A DNA stretch of 64,000 nucleotides, taken from Nautilus pompilius. Its lineage: Eukaryota; Mollusca; Cephalopoda; Nautilida; Nautilidae. This document shows positions 24,475 to 38,100 of the stretch, piece after piece (positions within the stretch are counted from its first letter, which is position 1; every line of letters starts with the position of its first letter). Position numbers and translations under genes: made by a program. Where the stretch lies: assembly GCA_018389105.1 (NCBI GenBank), contig JACATO010001005.1:327001-391000 (forward strand), read 5' to 3'. The notes below the pieces were generated by a model. The model saw nothing but the letters and a program-made list of their open reading frames with translations, searched no databases and was not told the DNA's origin.

Positions 24475-27400
24475 CAGGAATTCTTCAAAAAACGTGCCCG
24501 GTGGGTAGTGCTGCCCTGTTTGTAAGGTTGTCGTCAGCAGGTTTTCACTGTGACTACACATTTTCGGTGTAGTATATGTCTATCTCAAAAGAGGGAATCC
24601 TGCTTTTAAAGAAAGAGAATATACAGACACATTCCGTTATGATGCCGTGGATTTCTTATATCAAACTGAATGAACCAAGGATTTTGCATAGTGCACCAAA
24701 TTCCAGACAATCTCTGAAATAAGTTATGGTTTCATTGTTATTTTTTTATATATATGAAACAATCATGTTAGCTTTTCTTGCATGCATTATTCATCCAGGT
24801 AAGTTTCTTGTCCAACCCAAACATTTCCTTCCTAAGCTTGCCTGTTAGAGGACATGTGGCCTTGAAATGATCTCGGAACCTTTGTCCAGTATGAGAGATG
24901 CTGACTGCAACAACTGATTAAATTTGAGACTTATGATGTTGATTCATAAACGAAAAGAAAAGGGGTAGTTTTAGAGCAGTGGATAAGGAAATAACTGATT
25001 TGGCTTTGGTCAAGTAGACAGTGCTGGAGAACGTAAAAATGGCCTTCTGTCATAGAAGAAATCATTGGAATCTAAAGTTATAGCAATATTGCATTACTCC
25101 AGGGTAAAACATTTGTTTGACTAACTCCACTTCTCTGTTTGACAATTGTAGATTTGGTTTCTTAACCACTTCCACTATAATAGTATGAGAACTTGGCTTT
25201 AGAGGATGTGGGAATAATCATTTTAGCCTCCAATAAACCAGGCAAAAAGGGTGTGTGCCATAGGGATTGTAAACAGAACATTTGCTTGAAACAATGTTGA
25301 ATCTCAAACCACCATGATACTGGTACCGACATTGGTCGGAGTTCAGACCAGTCATAGCTGATCAACTGATTGCACTTGTAGTTAGCTGCCATAATGTAAT
25401 GTGGCCTTGAGTTTTGAGAAAACAAGGATGCTGAACATTAAAAGATAGGATGTTACTTTGGCTAAATTATACAATGGGAAATTGGATTTTTTAGGTGTTT
25501 ACTAAATGTTAAATTAATTACAAATCTTTCGTCTCTCCAACGCACATTGAAACATGCAAATAATGACGCTTACACATTTTTAAAGATAAATGTCTGAACA
25601 AAAACTTTAAATTCTATGTATGTATGTTTGTTTGTTTAAAGGATTTTAAATGTTAATTAAGGGCGGCTAGGAGGCTTCCCACTAAGCCCGCACTGCAAAC
25701 TCTAATAGAGCAACAAGCATGTTTGGTTCTACATTCTAATGGGACTATTTAGCTAAATTGGTGTTTCGAACAAAAAGAAAATGGGGAAAAAATTTAGTTT
25801 TACTTTCATTGCAGCATTCTGGAAGGAATTTCTTTACTGGCAGTTTTTAATATACTTGCTGGCTTAACAAAGACCCAGGAGGTAGGTTTGGGTGTGTGTG
25901 GTGGCAGGGAAGAGTCACAAGTTGTAGCATTTAGTGCAGTGGTAATAAATTAGTGTGAAGACAAAATCCATCTCTGCTCAAACTGAAGTAGGGAGGAATC
26001 AGCTAAAACGATCCAGCCAGTGCTTCTTCTCACTGTAGTTCTATTAGTATGCTGAACACGTCCATGCAAACAGGTAACGTAGTGGCTCCCACTATTGGCT
26101 TGTGTTCTTGTTTTTAAACTTTTGCTAGCATCTAATCAGTTTCTTGTAATACCTGCCATTTTGCATAACTTAATGGGATGCTTCTGTAGCTGCACACATG
26201 CATGGATAAACTGAGTGACTTTCTCTCCTAATTTTATTTTAATCTTTAGACAGTCCCCCGTTTGTATTTAGCTAGTCTTTGTTATGATACATTTGTAGCC
26301 AGATGATGCAAGAATCAACATGTAGATCATTAACCACCTTCATGCAGGAGCTCATATCGAAGTTATTTATATGTGGCAATACAGGGGCAGCTTTAATGTT
26401 GGAGGAAGACAACAGGAGGGCAGTTTGTTCTGTATATCAACCAGCCAAGTCTCACAACATGCATAACCATTTTACTGTTCTATAAAACAAAACTTTTTCA
26501 TTAATTTTGTAGATTACGAGATTTAAATTCAAGAATTATCTTAGAAAACCCACGATTTTTTACTTGTTTGGATGCACCCTTACTGTTTCACCGCTATTAC
26601 TTATCCATATCTGAGGACCAAAAGAACTGTGTATAGTTAGTTTCATTTCTACCTAATTCTGTTTTATATTACCTGACTCTCATCACCATTGTTCAGGTGA
26701 TATTTAAATGTTTTACATAACATGGTATTTCTTTAATTTTTGTTTGATGGCAGTAAATAGTTCATGGAAATTCAGAATGGCTATTTCTGTTTGATAACCA
26801 ATGAAGACCAAGTGATATGCAGGGCATAGATGTTTGACAAAGGTAGAGATTAATTTCTATAACTATTTAACCAAAATTAATGGAGCTCTTCCCCGAATAC
26901 ATAATTAGGTCTTTTCTTAAAAGCAATACAAATAAATTTTAGTAAAGTAGTTCTTAAATTGAGAGTTTAATATAGAACAAAGGTTCAAATCCCCCTTACT
27001 CTACCTGAGCATGTGACTTTTGTTTCTTGAGTTGATATGTTAGTCTGAGATAAGTGTAAATAAAGTTATGTCTGACTAACCCAACCCATCCACTCATCTA
27101 AGATAAATAGGGAAATATAAACTTTGAAACTCTCCACTTTTATTTTTGTCCTCAACACTGCTGATTTAAAGATGGCTCACTGACATTTAAAACAATGCAG
27201 TACTTACATAGCCTAACTAGCAGCTTGTGACTCTGTAAATCAGATCTGCCAGAAAGTTACTATAGAAATGACAAACTTTTGTCCCAGACACCAACAGAGT
27301 TTAACACAGTATTGTTTGTTATCATCAGGAAACGTATGCACTTACTACTGTGCTGCAGATCTTTGCCTTCAGCTTTCATAGAAAGCAAAAACAGATGCTG

Positions 27401-28107
27401 TTGCTAAGCAAACTAGTTTTGTCTGGGTGCATTTAACTGAGATGCTACAAACGTAAACCATTTCATAAAAACCTGAGCTTTTCTGTTGTGATCTGAGGAT
27501 AAAAGACATTTCACTTTCATGTTGGTTATCACTTTTATTTTGCTTTAGTTTATTCATTACGAAATCTTTGCTATTTTCCATTCCATCAGCTCACGCAGCA
27601 CCAACTGTATGGTTCCTGCTGTTTAACAATAAAGAGAACATTTTTAGTACATTTCTCTGACTCTCAATCATTTTCCTCATCTCTGCAAAAGTAATCGTAC
27701 ACTATTGAGTGAAGAATTGCCTGTGATGACTTCAGTGGTATTTTGGGAGATGATTCCTTTATCTTTTAGTTTAAAAATTAATGTCAAATTAATTTTATTG
27801 ATTTTTTGAAACTCTACAATTGGTAATCATTCTCCAACAAAACTACATTTCTGTTATTGGAAACTCAGCTGTCTGTGTCTGGATCCCATCTTTAGTGCTG
27901 AACTGGTTGAAGATTAATCTACGGTACTTAGGTGGTTCCTTTAGATTGGCAGGTGGAGGGGGCAATATGATCAAACTTTACACTTCTGCTGAAGATTGAA
28001 TGCCATACCTTCAAAATGTCAGGTGCTGTTGGTCTTGACAGGGTAGGATCGTGTTCTCACCTCCTAACTGGTTTTGTGGCCTTACTTTACTTTGATCACC
28101 AAGTATG
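24475..28107. other. G-alpha 3' UTR and intergenic region
   Basis: No convincing gene. AATAAA hexamers occur at 25232 and 27628 among others, but the sequence alone does not show which ends the G-alpha mRNA. The region ends at the left edge of the tandem triplication. Confidence 0.55.
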
Positions 28108-28860
28108 TCATGTTCAGTATTTCCATTCAAATTTTACAAAATGTAATGAAAGCATTTGAAATGCAAAATTGAAAAATCTTAAAGGTTAACAATGAAGATA
28201 ATAAAAAAGAAATTATTGGATATTAAACTTTTCTCATTTACACTATTTGCTCTGTAACGAGATTTTAAAATTTTTTACCTGTTGTATCTGGTCATCATTC
28301 CTTTGCTATTTTACTACTTTCTTTTCTAAGGGGAGTTAAACAGGTTTAAAATCCCAGTACAAGGTATTTATTGAACAGAGCCAAAGATGCATTACATGCG
28401 ACACTAGAAGAGGAAGACTGCGTAAGAACTGTTAGAATCTCGGGCAGATATTCCAAATAATTATCTTTTTAAAAACTAATTATTTCCTCATAAAATAGCT
28501 TCTAAGATGGGACAGGCAAAGATTTCTTAAGGAAATAAAATGCTACATCAAACATTCAATTTAGCCATCATTATTACCTCCCTTTCGTCCAACTGGAGGG
28601 TAGTGAATACGTCCTGTGCTGATTAGTACAGATTTCAAGGGTAGTAGGGTGCACTGGTGGTATACAGATGGATAAAAATAATCTTTAAGGGGTAAAGATC
28701 AATGAATCAGCTTAATTACTCAAAAAGATACATTTTTCTTAAAAAAGTTCACTTTGATACTGAATTAATTTCCCAAGATCACAAGATTGGATTGTAATCA
28801 AAATGTCAACATCTGTAACCTATAACTTTTATCAAAGAGAAAGATAATGCATGAGCAAAT

Positions 28861-28866
28861 TTTATT
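28861..28866 (-). terminator. Poly(A) signal, unit 1 receptor
   Basis: AATAAA on the minus strand about 100 nt after the receptor stop codon, conserved at matching positions in all three units. Confidence 0.6.
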
Positions 28867-28965
28867 AAAATAAAATAAATGTTCTTTACAATGTAACCAG
28901 AATTTCTACGACAATATGAAACATAAGAAAAAGATTTTCATAACATCACAGTATAAGTAATTGCA

Positions 28966-31900
28966 TTAAATGTTTGTTTCTTGCTGTTGATCAGGATTTA
29001 GATGATCTGTTGTATGATCTAAAAGAAAAAAGGAACAGTTTTAGTTTATATATGCATATAGTTTACCATTTAACAAACTCAACTACACAGCCATGAGTCA
29101 ACTGATATTTCTTAATGAGAAGAAAGATTAATCAGAAGACAGCATGCTCCAATACCTATATCTCCCCTGTCCTCAACACTCTTTTAAAGGCCATTAACAT
29201 TTAATGGCAGCTGCACCAAGCTTGAAAGACAGATGGGAACTCCACGGGCAATTTTACAGTGCTCATAACATTCGAATCCTTTACTTTCTTTGAAAACATC
29301 CCGTTAGCCAAAGCTCAAAGAAGCCTTACATAGCTAAATGTTCTGTTTACACTTCTCCATATCATTGATTAATTTGTAACCTATAAATTTACTATTTGCT
29401 TTGAAAAATTAATTTTTCCATTACTCCCTTGACAAAGTTTTGGACAGCTCGGGTTTTCAGTTCTCTTTTCCGTAACTCACGATGTTCACACCAAGAAAGT
29501 CTCAAGGACTTTTGTTTTCAGATTTATCACTCACAGGGTAAATCAGTGGTTGCCAAACTAGGATCACGTGGAGGAAGAAGGGGGTCAAGAAGCCAGTCAG
29601 CATCATGATTCTTCTCGCGTCCCATTTAATCTTCCGACACACTACACAATTTTACGTGGATGAAAAATTTGAGATGCTAGAATTTGTTGCCGTGTTGATG
29701 GGGGTCACACTGAGAAAAACACTGGGCACTACTAGCTAAACGGATGGACAAATAACTGAAAGTTGGGAGAGGGAGGGATTTACCATAAAAGCCAGCAAGC
29801 AATGGTCTTCCACTCTAATTACAGTCCATTTTCTCTTGCAAAACAAGTTGCATGTAAACCAACACACACAACTGTAAGCAGGCATTGGTGCATTTCTGTC
29901 TGAAAATGCTACTGATTATTTTCTTTCTCAGATTTTCGCCACAAGGAATGTCAGCCCAATACAAATGTAACTAAGCAATATAGTGTAATTTGCTATAAAA
30001 TATTGTCAGATATTTACCTTCTGATTGCACTGGATTCTTCAAAATTGGTTCTGGAGGAAACCAAGAAATTTAGCCAAATATTGATACAGGACTAATGAAA
30101 TCATCACAATGCACCCAATTACTACAATCCGAATAATAAAAGATGAAGCGTAAATATGTGGAGAGGGATTATTAGATTCTTTCTCCGCATCAGTTTTATT
30201 TTCCTTGGAAACTGAAAAAGTACAAAAAGAAGAGTAGGTTAACCCTAGTTCTGATGATATTCACTATATGGATCGCCAACTTTGGATAGTTCTGTTACAA
30301 GCGGTGGTTTTATCCAACGAGAAGAATGTAAATTTATTTTGCCTGAGACTGCTATGATGCCAGAGGTATTTTCTCAGCTCTTTCGTGCTATCACAGTGCA
30401 GGCAGCATTAGGCTGAACATAAATTATGTGAAAGTTTCAATGCCTTGAGGTTTAAAATCTGCTGCTCGCTTTCTGTCGTTACGCAGCCAAACTACTTGTG
30501 ATCAAAACTCTGTGAAAACAACAAAATGCTCTAATAATAATAATGGCAGGCTGCTAACCGTATTAACCAAGCAAAGTTCATGATAAAAACAAAATCACAG
30601 CCGATCCAATATTTTCAAAAGGTCAAAAATATACTTTTGAGGTTTTACCGTGCAGTTCAATAGAAACAAATCACTTGTAAATACACTGGATCGTTGCTCC
30701 AATGTATGCTGAACTATGGTTGAGAGTTTTAATTTTGTATAAAATGTGTGATTTGTCAGGAGTGTCAATATGCTCTGGACAGAGAATGATACTGCATTCA
30801 AACAACATAAGCAAACGTTAATTGTCATTATTTTCATGTCGTTGCTTTGGTTGACAGAGTGGACGCACTGACAGTATATCACTTCGTTGTTAAACATCAA
30901 AGTAATTATTTGTGCACACTGAAGAATAATGATGCTGAGGATGCATCAATCAGCTGTGAAGAACTATTCTTTTATTGTACAAGATGGAATTCAGGGATTC
31001 CAGACTGTAGCACACGCATTTTTAAAACATGGTACAATACCAGGCAGAGAGATTATTTGCTAAAAACAGGCTACATCACCACCAAGCCTTTCTCTATTGT
31101 TTTGTTGGTACTCGAGCCTTTTCTTGTTATCTAATGTATTCACACAAATTTCCGTCAAAAACAGAATTATTGACTACCTAGAGCCCTGTTTCATCAGATA
31201 GAACAAGCCGAGTTGTAACCTAATATGAATAAATTGTGTCCAACAGTATTCATCTACGACTGACCGTTTGTTTGGCACCAAACTTACCATTACAGTATCC
31301 TTCACACTCCTTTCTATATTTATCACAGTGGTTTTCACATATTTCACAACCAGTGCCAAAGTCATAGTAGCCCGTAGTATTAAGATCGCATAGTAGCTTG
31401 TATACTTCTCCTTTTTCCAATTCTGAAAGGAATATCCGAGATAAGAGGTTAGAAAAATCGAAGGCAGAAACACGATGTTGTACAAGCAGAGCGATTTCCT
31501 AAATTCAGCACATTGGCACCTGACAAAATTTAGTTCTCCGAGTTTTCGTGTCGAATTATAGCTGTGGATGTTAAACTGTAGATCAAGGAAATCAAAGTCA
31601 GTCCAAACAGGCAACAGTCACAGGAGCAACACTCTGCAGATCCATGACACCTGGCTGTGCAATCCTCTCTTAATTAAGACAAAACAAAAAACTGAAAATT
31701 GTTGGTTCCCATCCTCTTCAAACCCCCTGCCCATCAACAGAATATCTGGTCAACAGTGATGGAAAGGATGCAACTGTGGTAGGTCGGTCAGTTATAGAAA
31801 ATAAATACCAATTTTTTTCGTTTTATCTTTACTTAGTCTAGAAAATACACGTCATTTACATACTTGGCTTTTATTACAGTAATTAAATATACAATTGGCC

Positions 31901-34856
31901 AGTGCTTCATATGTCCATATAATAACCGATAAACCGAAATGATACTAATGAATATTGGACTCAATACTTCAGTGAGTGTTCAGCAAAGGAAGAGTGGCTT
32001 TGTAAAATGTTAAATAACTTCAAGATGACATCGGTGGTCAACACTCAGCACAGACCTTTGCTGTGTCCTCAGACATCTTGGCCAGCTTTGAGGTTCTTAT
32101 TTAATAATGCATATAAACTGCTGGGGAGAAGAGAGGAATTTCCAAGAGCTGTAATTTAGGTTAAGCAGTACCTACCTGGCAGACTGCTGCCTCAGTCACA
32201 CAAACCTTAATAGATTACTCACCATTTAAATAATGATGGCATAACTTTGAGCACAAAGCTAGTTCATCTCTCACTCGTGCAGAATAACAGAGGCTTCTAC
32301 AAGTTTCGCAGGAGGAAGACCTGACAGCAAAATAGCTGTCCTTGCGGCAGCTGAAAGTTGCTTGAAAAAGAAAGGAGAAAAAAGTCAGATTAAGAGCAGT
32401 CTTCACTCATGTTGTTCTGACCCTAGGATGGCTTGTTTCTAATAATCAAGGAAACTGATCAAAAATTAAAGGTCACCTGCAAACACCATTACCAACTAAA
32501 GATTAATAATTACAATGCAAAAATTGCTAATAGTTTTTGTTTCAATAAACATTATTCCTGCTAATCATAATTAAGGAGAGCGAGGGTACAGACCTGCCCA
32601 CCCTCTCACACAGGGGTACCAGGAAATAGGTTCTTCCACAAAGAAATGTCTTTAGATATATCTGCTGAGATTACTGAGATTACATGATGCAGTGATGACC
32701 CCAACAAGTGCTGCCATTCCCATGCCTTGTGAAGCTCAGCAGAAAAAGGAAAAATGAAATGTCCCCATGTGAAACTCTTCCACTTTTATGAGATTTCCAC
32801 TAAGCAGAATCAAATAAAAACAAACACAAAAAGTCAACGTTACTATTGTCTTCCTTCTACCTTACATTTTGAAAGACAAAAATTATTATTTTAAACGAAA
32901 AGCAGAACTACATTACAGTCCTCCACTGGTTGACATTCTTTGGGGCTGCCCAGACATCATGTTAAATTTGGCCATGGCAGAACCCCCTTTTATAGCTGTG
33001 GGAGCTGAGCTTCACCAAACGACTCTTCAAAACAGCGATGCACCTCGCGAGCAAATCAATACTTTTAACATAGATGACTTTGTCTTTCTAGATATTTGAG
33101 AAGCAAGAAATTATAAACATGAATTAAAATATTCACGAAAATTATGGATCTTCTCCGTTCTTCTTTTGAACTGCTCTGAGAGATAGTTGCCATCCTCTGA
33201 CTGGGATATTTCCATCTGGTTAGGCTTTTGGTTTTTTAAAAAAGAGAAGAGAAGACTACAATCACCACTGACATCTGATGGAGACAGTTGTCCCATATAC
33301 ACTATATCGTTATCTTCTTTATCCCTCATGGAAACTCAAAAAGTCAACGACTCAGACTGTCTTCATAGTGGCACCTGTTGGCCATCCCCCTTACATGTCA
33401 GTGATTGTTTATTCCTTTGTTTTACATGAAATAATAAATGAAAATAAATACCTTGGCAGATATCTTCACACGCTGAACCAGATTCGCAGTTATAGCACAT
33501 TTCACAACTTGCAGATACATCGTCAAAATACTTTTTTGAATTTCTTCCACAAAGTAGAATAGTTTTATTGACAGGAGAATGATCTGCAGAAAGAAAAAGT
33601 ATTTGCCAAGGTGTTTCTCTTAATGTAAGACCACAATACCAATCCAATTATGAAAAGTAGCCATAGCTTTGGGTTAATAAAGTTCTTTGTTAAACAGTTT
33701 CAGATCCATGTCATGTCATTGCGAACAGAACTCCATACATGTACATTTATCCCATGATGTAACACGGACAAATACAGCTTAAATTCATCACCATTATGGT
33801 ATCTTGTCTTTGGGTTTTATCTGAACTCATAATTAGCCAACTATAAGCAATGAATTCAAATACACTTCTCCCTCCATCAGTGCCTTACTAATTCAGAGTT
33901 ATCTCCAACCACCTGTCTCTGGTCAAGCTGCACAGTAAGTGGTTACCTAATGAGGATCCTTTGGGACTACAGGCATTCAATCTATTTCTGGTTACTTCAG
34001 TATTTCTGTTTTTTATGTTAAGTACCCTTTTCGTCCCTGATCTCAGCCTAGCACTACAAATCCACACAGTTTCCCCAGCCAGCCGTTAGGACACTAACCA
34101 GATTACAGATTTAGCTAACCTGACCATAAACCCGTTCTACGTCCTTAATTATCCCTAACTGCTGTGGTTATTATGAGGGGAGGAAAACAGGTCTTCAAAA
34201 TCTAGGAATTAAAACTGTTTCTTAAAAGTTAGCGCCTTGATAAGCTGCTGTTTGAAAGACATTTGTCACCCTCACCATCCAGATATTTGGAACAATTCCC
34301 GACACACGGTTTGTACCGTCCATTCTCCGGAGACAGGGAGCAGAGTTCTGTACAACTCTTACAGACTGATCCATCGTAATACTGCCCGACAACGCATCCA
34401 GCATCTGAAAGTAAAATTAAGGCACCGTAACAGTTACAGTATCTATTCTTGTACCTGGCTCCATTCGGGCTCAAACCCCACGACATCCACAGTCCACCCC
34501 ATCTACAAACGACGATGCGGGGAACGGCATAAAATTATCTTTAGGAAAAGCGAGAGAAACACTAAGTTATGGCAGGACAGATGACTGTTCAGTAATCCAA
34601 GGAAATAAGGGCAGAAGATGGATTCCAGTATCCATAGGAAAAACCTGCTGGACCGGGGAGCTCCATTCACAAGAGGGATTCGGGGTCGGATACCCGCAGG
34701 TGCCCTCCGTTACATCGGCCGAAGTGAACTCTGAGTGAGTTTACGATGGCCCCTGTCCGCGGTTAGTCGCCCGATGCTGATGGTGATGTTGTTCTCACCT
34801 GCAAGTGGAGGTTTGAGGATCAGGACCCACAGCAGGTACGACAGCGGGCTTAGCAT
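28966..34856 (-). CDS. TNF-receptor-like membrane protein, unit 1 (tail truncated)
   Basis: Receptor copy with exons (5' to 3') 34799-34856, 34276-34404, 33452-33583, 32223-32360, 31288-31422, 30018-30211, 28966-29018. The signal peptide MLSPLSYLLWVLILKPPLA is followed by four cysteine-rich modules, each one phase-1 exon with six Cys in BCMA/TACI-type spacing, then a stalk and a membrane helix. Exon 6 is 194 nt where units 2 and 3 have 195. The 1-nt loss puts a TGA at 30039-30041, so the product would end at about 254 residues, soon after the membrane segment, and lose the last 25 residues. The helix also contains an arginine. It could still be displayed on the cell surface as a signalling-poor or decoy form (inference). 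The upstream promoter has heat-shock elements. AATAAA on the minus strand lies at 28861-28866. Confidence 0.8.
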
Positions 34857-35142
34857 CGTTCGAATAGAGTACAAACGGCGATATAATGGCGACCTGACTT
34901 GACGTCACCAATACAGGGAACGGAGTAATGTTCTCGAAAGTTCCTGAATGTTCTCGAAAGTTCCAGAATGTTCTCGAAAGTTCCATCCCAGACACGTGCT
35001 CCAGCGCACCGTGCAGTGTATTCGAATGTTACCGCCATTTTTATAGCCAGCGAAGGGAGACAACCAAACAAGAATGAGAAGCGATATGAACTCTTCTGTG
35101 AAAGAGATCGATTTACAGAGAAAGTATCGGTCGCCATTGAAA
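34857..35142. promoter_or_regulatory. Bidirectional promoter, unit 1 (receptor / EIF3L)
   Basis: The 286 bp between the receptor ATG (-) and EIF3L ATG (+). It contains a palindromic CRE TGACGTCA (34900-34907), an 11-pentamer heat-shock array (34930-34984) and a CACGTG E-box (34993-34998). No TATA box stands out. The short head-to-head spacing suggests that one regulatory region serves both genes. Confidence 0.7.
34930..34984. promoter_or_regulatory. Heat-shock element array, 11 perfect pentamers
   Basis: Alternating TTC and GAA triplets start at 34931, 34936, 34941 and so on to 34981, exactly every 5 bp, i.e. nTTCn/nGAAn repeated 11 times. Three units are the accepted minimum for HSF trimer binding, so several trimers could bind side by side. 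Confidence 0.85.
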
Positions 35143-35172
35143 ATGTGGAACGAGGAGAAATTTGATGCGGAG
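35143..35172 (+). CDS. EIF3L: EIF3L exon 1, unit 1 copy (intact)
   Basis: Encodes MWNEEKFDAE, ending GAG|GTAAAT and joining in frame to exon 2 (GCTGATCCC). The ATG has A at -3. An in-frame upstream ATG at 35074 would add 23 residues, but the shorter start gives an N-terminus the length of human EIF3L exon 1, so it is preferred. Its promoter carries the heat-shock array. Confidence 0.75.
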
Positions 35173-38100
35173 GTAAATTCTAATCCTTGTTATTCTTACC
35201 TACAGAAGAATAGTTACTCCCATATGGGGTCAGAACCAGGCCGTTGGTCTGATACGGCCGCATACTCGGCTCTCTTGTAGATGTTTCTTCTTGTCCCCTA
35301 CTCTCGGTATTAGAGAAGAGAGGGAGAATGGTCCACCAGTCTGCACTCACCTCCTGACCTGTGTCTGTCCCCTACTCTCGGTATTAGAGAGAGAAGAGAG
35401 GGAGAATGGTCCACCAGACTGGACTCACCTCCTGACCTGAGTCTGTCCCCTACTCTCGGTATTAGAGAGAGAAGAGAGGGAGAATGGTCCACCAGACTGG
35501 ACTCACCTCCTGACCTGTGTCTGTCCCCTACTCTCGGTATTAGAGAGAGAAGAGAGGGAGAATGGTCCACCAGACTGGACTCACCTCCTGACCTGTGTCT
35601 GTCCCCTACTCTCGGTATTAGAGAGAGAAGAGAGGGAGAATGGTCCACCAGACTGGACTGACCTGAGTCTGTCCCCTACTCTCGGTATTAGAGAGAGAAG
35701 AGAGGGAGAATGGTCCACCAGACTGGACTCACCTCCTGACCTGAGTCTGTCCCCTACTCTCGGTATTAGAGAGAGAAGAGAGGGAGAATGGTCCACCAGA
35801 CTGGACTCACCTCCTGACCTGTGTCTGTCCCCTACTCTCGGTGTTAGAGAAGAGAGGGAGAATGGTCCACCAGACTGGACTCACCTGAGTCTGTCCCCTA
35901 CTCTCGGTGTTAGAGAAGAGAGGGAGAATGGTCCACCAGACTGGACTGACCTCCTGACCTGTGTCTGTCCCCTACTCTCGGTATTAGAGAGAGAAGAGAG
36001 GGAGAATGGTCAACCAGACTGGACTCACCTCCTGACCTGAGTCTGTCCCCTACTCTCGGTATTAGAGAGAGAAGAGAGGGAGAATGGTCCACAAGACTGG
36101 ACTCACCTCCTGACCTGTGTCTGTCCCCAACTCTCGGTATTAGAAAGGACCGAACCCCTCGTGGCCCGTGTCTAATTTACTTTGGATTCATTGGTTGGTG
36201 GTAACAAATTTCTTTGTGAATGGATATTTACAATAGGTTATTGTTTGCTTAGGTTTGTGTGTTTTTGAGGTCTGTGCCTCACAATGATGTATTATAAACG
36301 CTGAGCATTGCTGCTTTTGTTTTACTTTGAATCAAAACCTGAGTAGACCCCCTATTTATTCATCCTTAGGGCTTAATCTTAGGGCTTCCATCGGGTACAG
36401 ATTCATCAAACTTTAGAATACAAGACCTGAATTATTACAACTCTCCATCACTGATAGAAAAGCAAAAAACCGATTAACTAATTATCGATAATTCTGATTC
36501 TTGAAAATTTACTATCATCACTGGTCTTAAATTACGATACATCATTTAGTACTTTTTGTCCAATTGACTGTAGACTATATTTCCACCTAAATGACTTGTT
36601 TTATTCCTTCCTAGTTTTATTTGTTCCCATTTTGAATTGTTTGAGCTGGGGTTTGGCTGGCAGGGTTAAAGCTGTTTCTTTAAAGCTTTTACTAATTTAC
36701 CCCTTTATAAATACGTGAAAGAGGATGACATGAGACAACCATTTCATTACATGAATTTACTGTTTTTATTTCAAAATCTGTATTAATCAGCGCAGGATGA
36801 CCATAAGGAGCGTAACTACTGTCCTCATGAGTATAACTCTGTGATGATGTCCCTATTTGCTTCAACCTCATCTACTTTGCATTACAAGGTGCTGCATGAA
36901 TATGGCCAGTTCACACGAATTGTAGGGGTTCCAGGCAGAGACGATATAAAAATTGATGGATATAGAAGGTTAATACAGACAAATGTTTAAGAGAGAATTG
37001 GCTAAGGCAGTGATGGGATCAGGATGCAAGCATTTATAAAGTACACACAGGGTTTTTCTAGTGAGTGTTGATTTAAAATACAGTCCAACAAGTGCTAGAC
37101 ATGCAAAACTTCTAAATGGGGACAAGATGAAAAGAATAGTCTGATTTATCGTGTACAATATTCTTTACTTTATAACTGTTTACCTAACCATTGTTTCTTC
37201 ATTTTTCTGATTTGAAAGTCCTGCTGTACAAATTGGCTTAATTTAGTAGATATGAGTTTGGAATTAACTCACTCGGTAACTATTCTATTCCTGATATCTA
37301 ACCTTGCTTGAATCATAGCTAATTTGTAACTAGGGTCCCCCCTAGTGTTATTAAATGGGGATAGCTGGGGAAAAGGTTGTATTTCATGTTCAGTATTTCC
37401 ATTCAAATTTGCAAAATGTAATGGAAGCATTTGAAATTTTAAAGGTTAACAATGAAGATAACACAAAAAAAGACACAAAATTGTTGGATATTAAACTTTT
37501 CTCATTTACACTATTTGCTTTGTAATGAGATTTTAAAATTTTTTACCTGTTGTATCTGGTCATCATTCCTTTGCTGTTTTACTACTTTCTTTTCTAAGGG
37601 GAGTTAAACAGGTTTAAAATCCCAGTACAAGGTATTTATTGAGCAGAGCCACAATCTTTAATGTGGCAGCATGAGGATGGCATAGGCCATGTCAATAAGC
37701 TGCATTACAAGCGACACACACAGTCTTCCTCTTCTAAAGAACTGTTAGAATCTCAGGCAAATATTCCAAATAATTATCTGTTTAAAAACTAATTATTTCC
37801 TCATAAAATAGCTTCTAACATGGGGACAGGCAAAGATTTCTTAAGAAAATAAAATGCTACATCAAACATTCAATTTAGCCATCATTATTACCTCCCCTTC
37901 GTCCAACTGGAAGGTAGTGAATACGTCCTGTGCTGATTAGTACAGATTTCAAGGGTAGTAGGGTGCACTGGTGGTATACAGATGGATAAGAATACAATCT
38001 TTAAGGGGTAAAGATCAGTGAATCAGCTTAATTACTCAAGAAGATACATTTTTCTTAAAAAAGTTCACTTTGATACTGAATTAATTTCCCAGGATAACAA

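Larger units (their letters stand above)
28108..37383. repeat. Tandem segmental duplication, unit 1
   Basis: First of three direct units; homology to the next unit starts at the TCATGTTCAGTATTTCC motif and recurs at 37384 and 46802. Content: receptor gene (-), bidirectional promoter, EIF3L exon 1 (+), 12-copy minisatellite, an EIF3L intron fragment lacking exons 2-3, and a 186-bp junction spacer. Receptor introns hold only open frames without recognisable similarity. From about 30220 to 34580 it is nearly identical to unit 2, while its flanks differ more. Confidence 0.95.

Noticed and set aside
30847-31134. 95-codon + strand open frame in a receptor intron, repeated in all units
   Set aside because: It lies within intron 5 of the receptor on the opposite strand, shows no recognisable domain, and is conserved only because the whole unit was recently duplicated.
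31174-31614. 146-codon minus-strand frame, identical in units 1 and 2
   Set aside because: It overlaps the module 4 exon in a different frame and runs through its splice sites. It is a shadow.
35074-35142. N-terminal extension of EIF3L from an upstream in-frame ATG
   Set aside because: Possible, but the next ATG gives an N-terminus of the usual EIF3L length with a good context, and the extension has no known counterpart.
35310-36092. Repetitive minus-strand frames with MDHSPSLLSLIPRVGDR
   Set aside because: They are produced by a 78-bp (26-codon) minisatellite with no start context, splice signals or conservation beyond the repeat.
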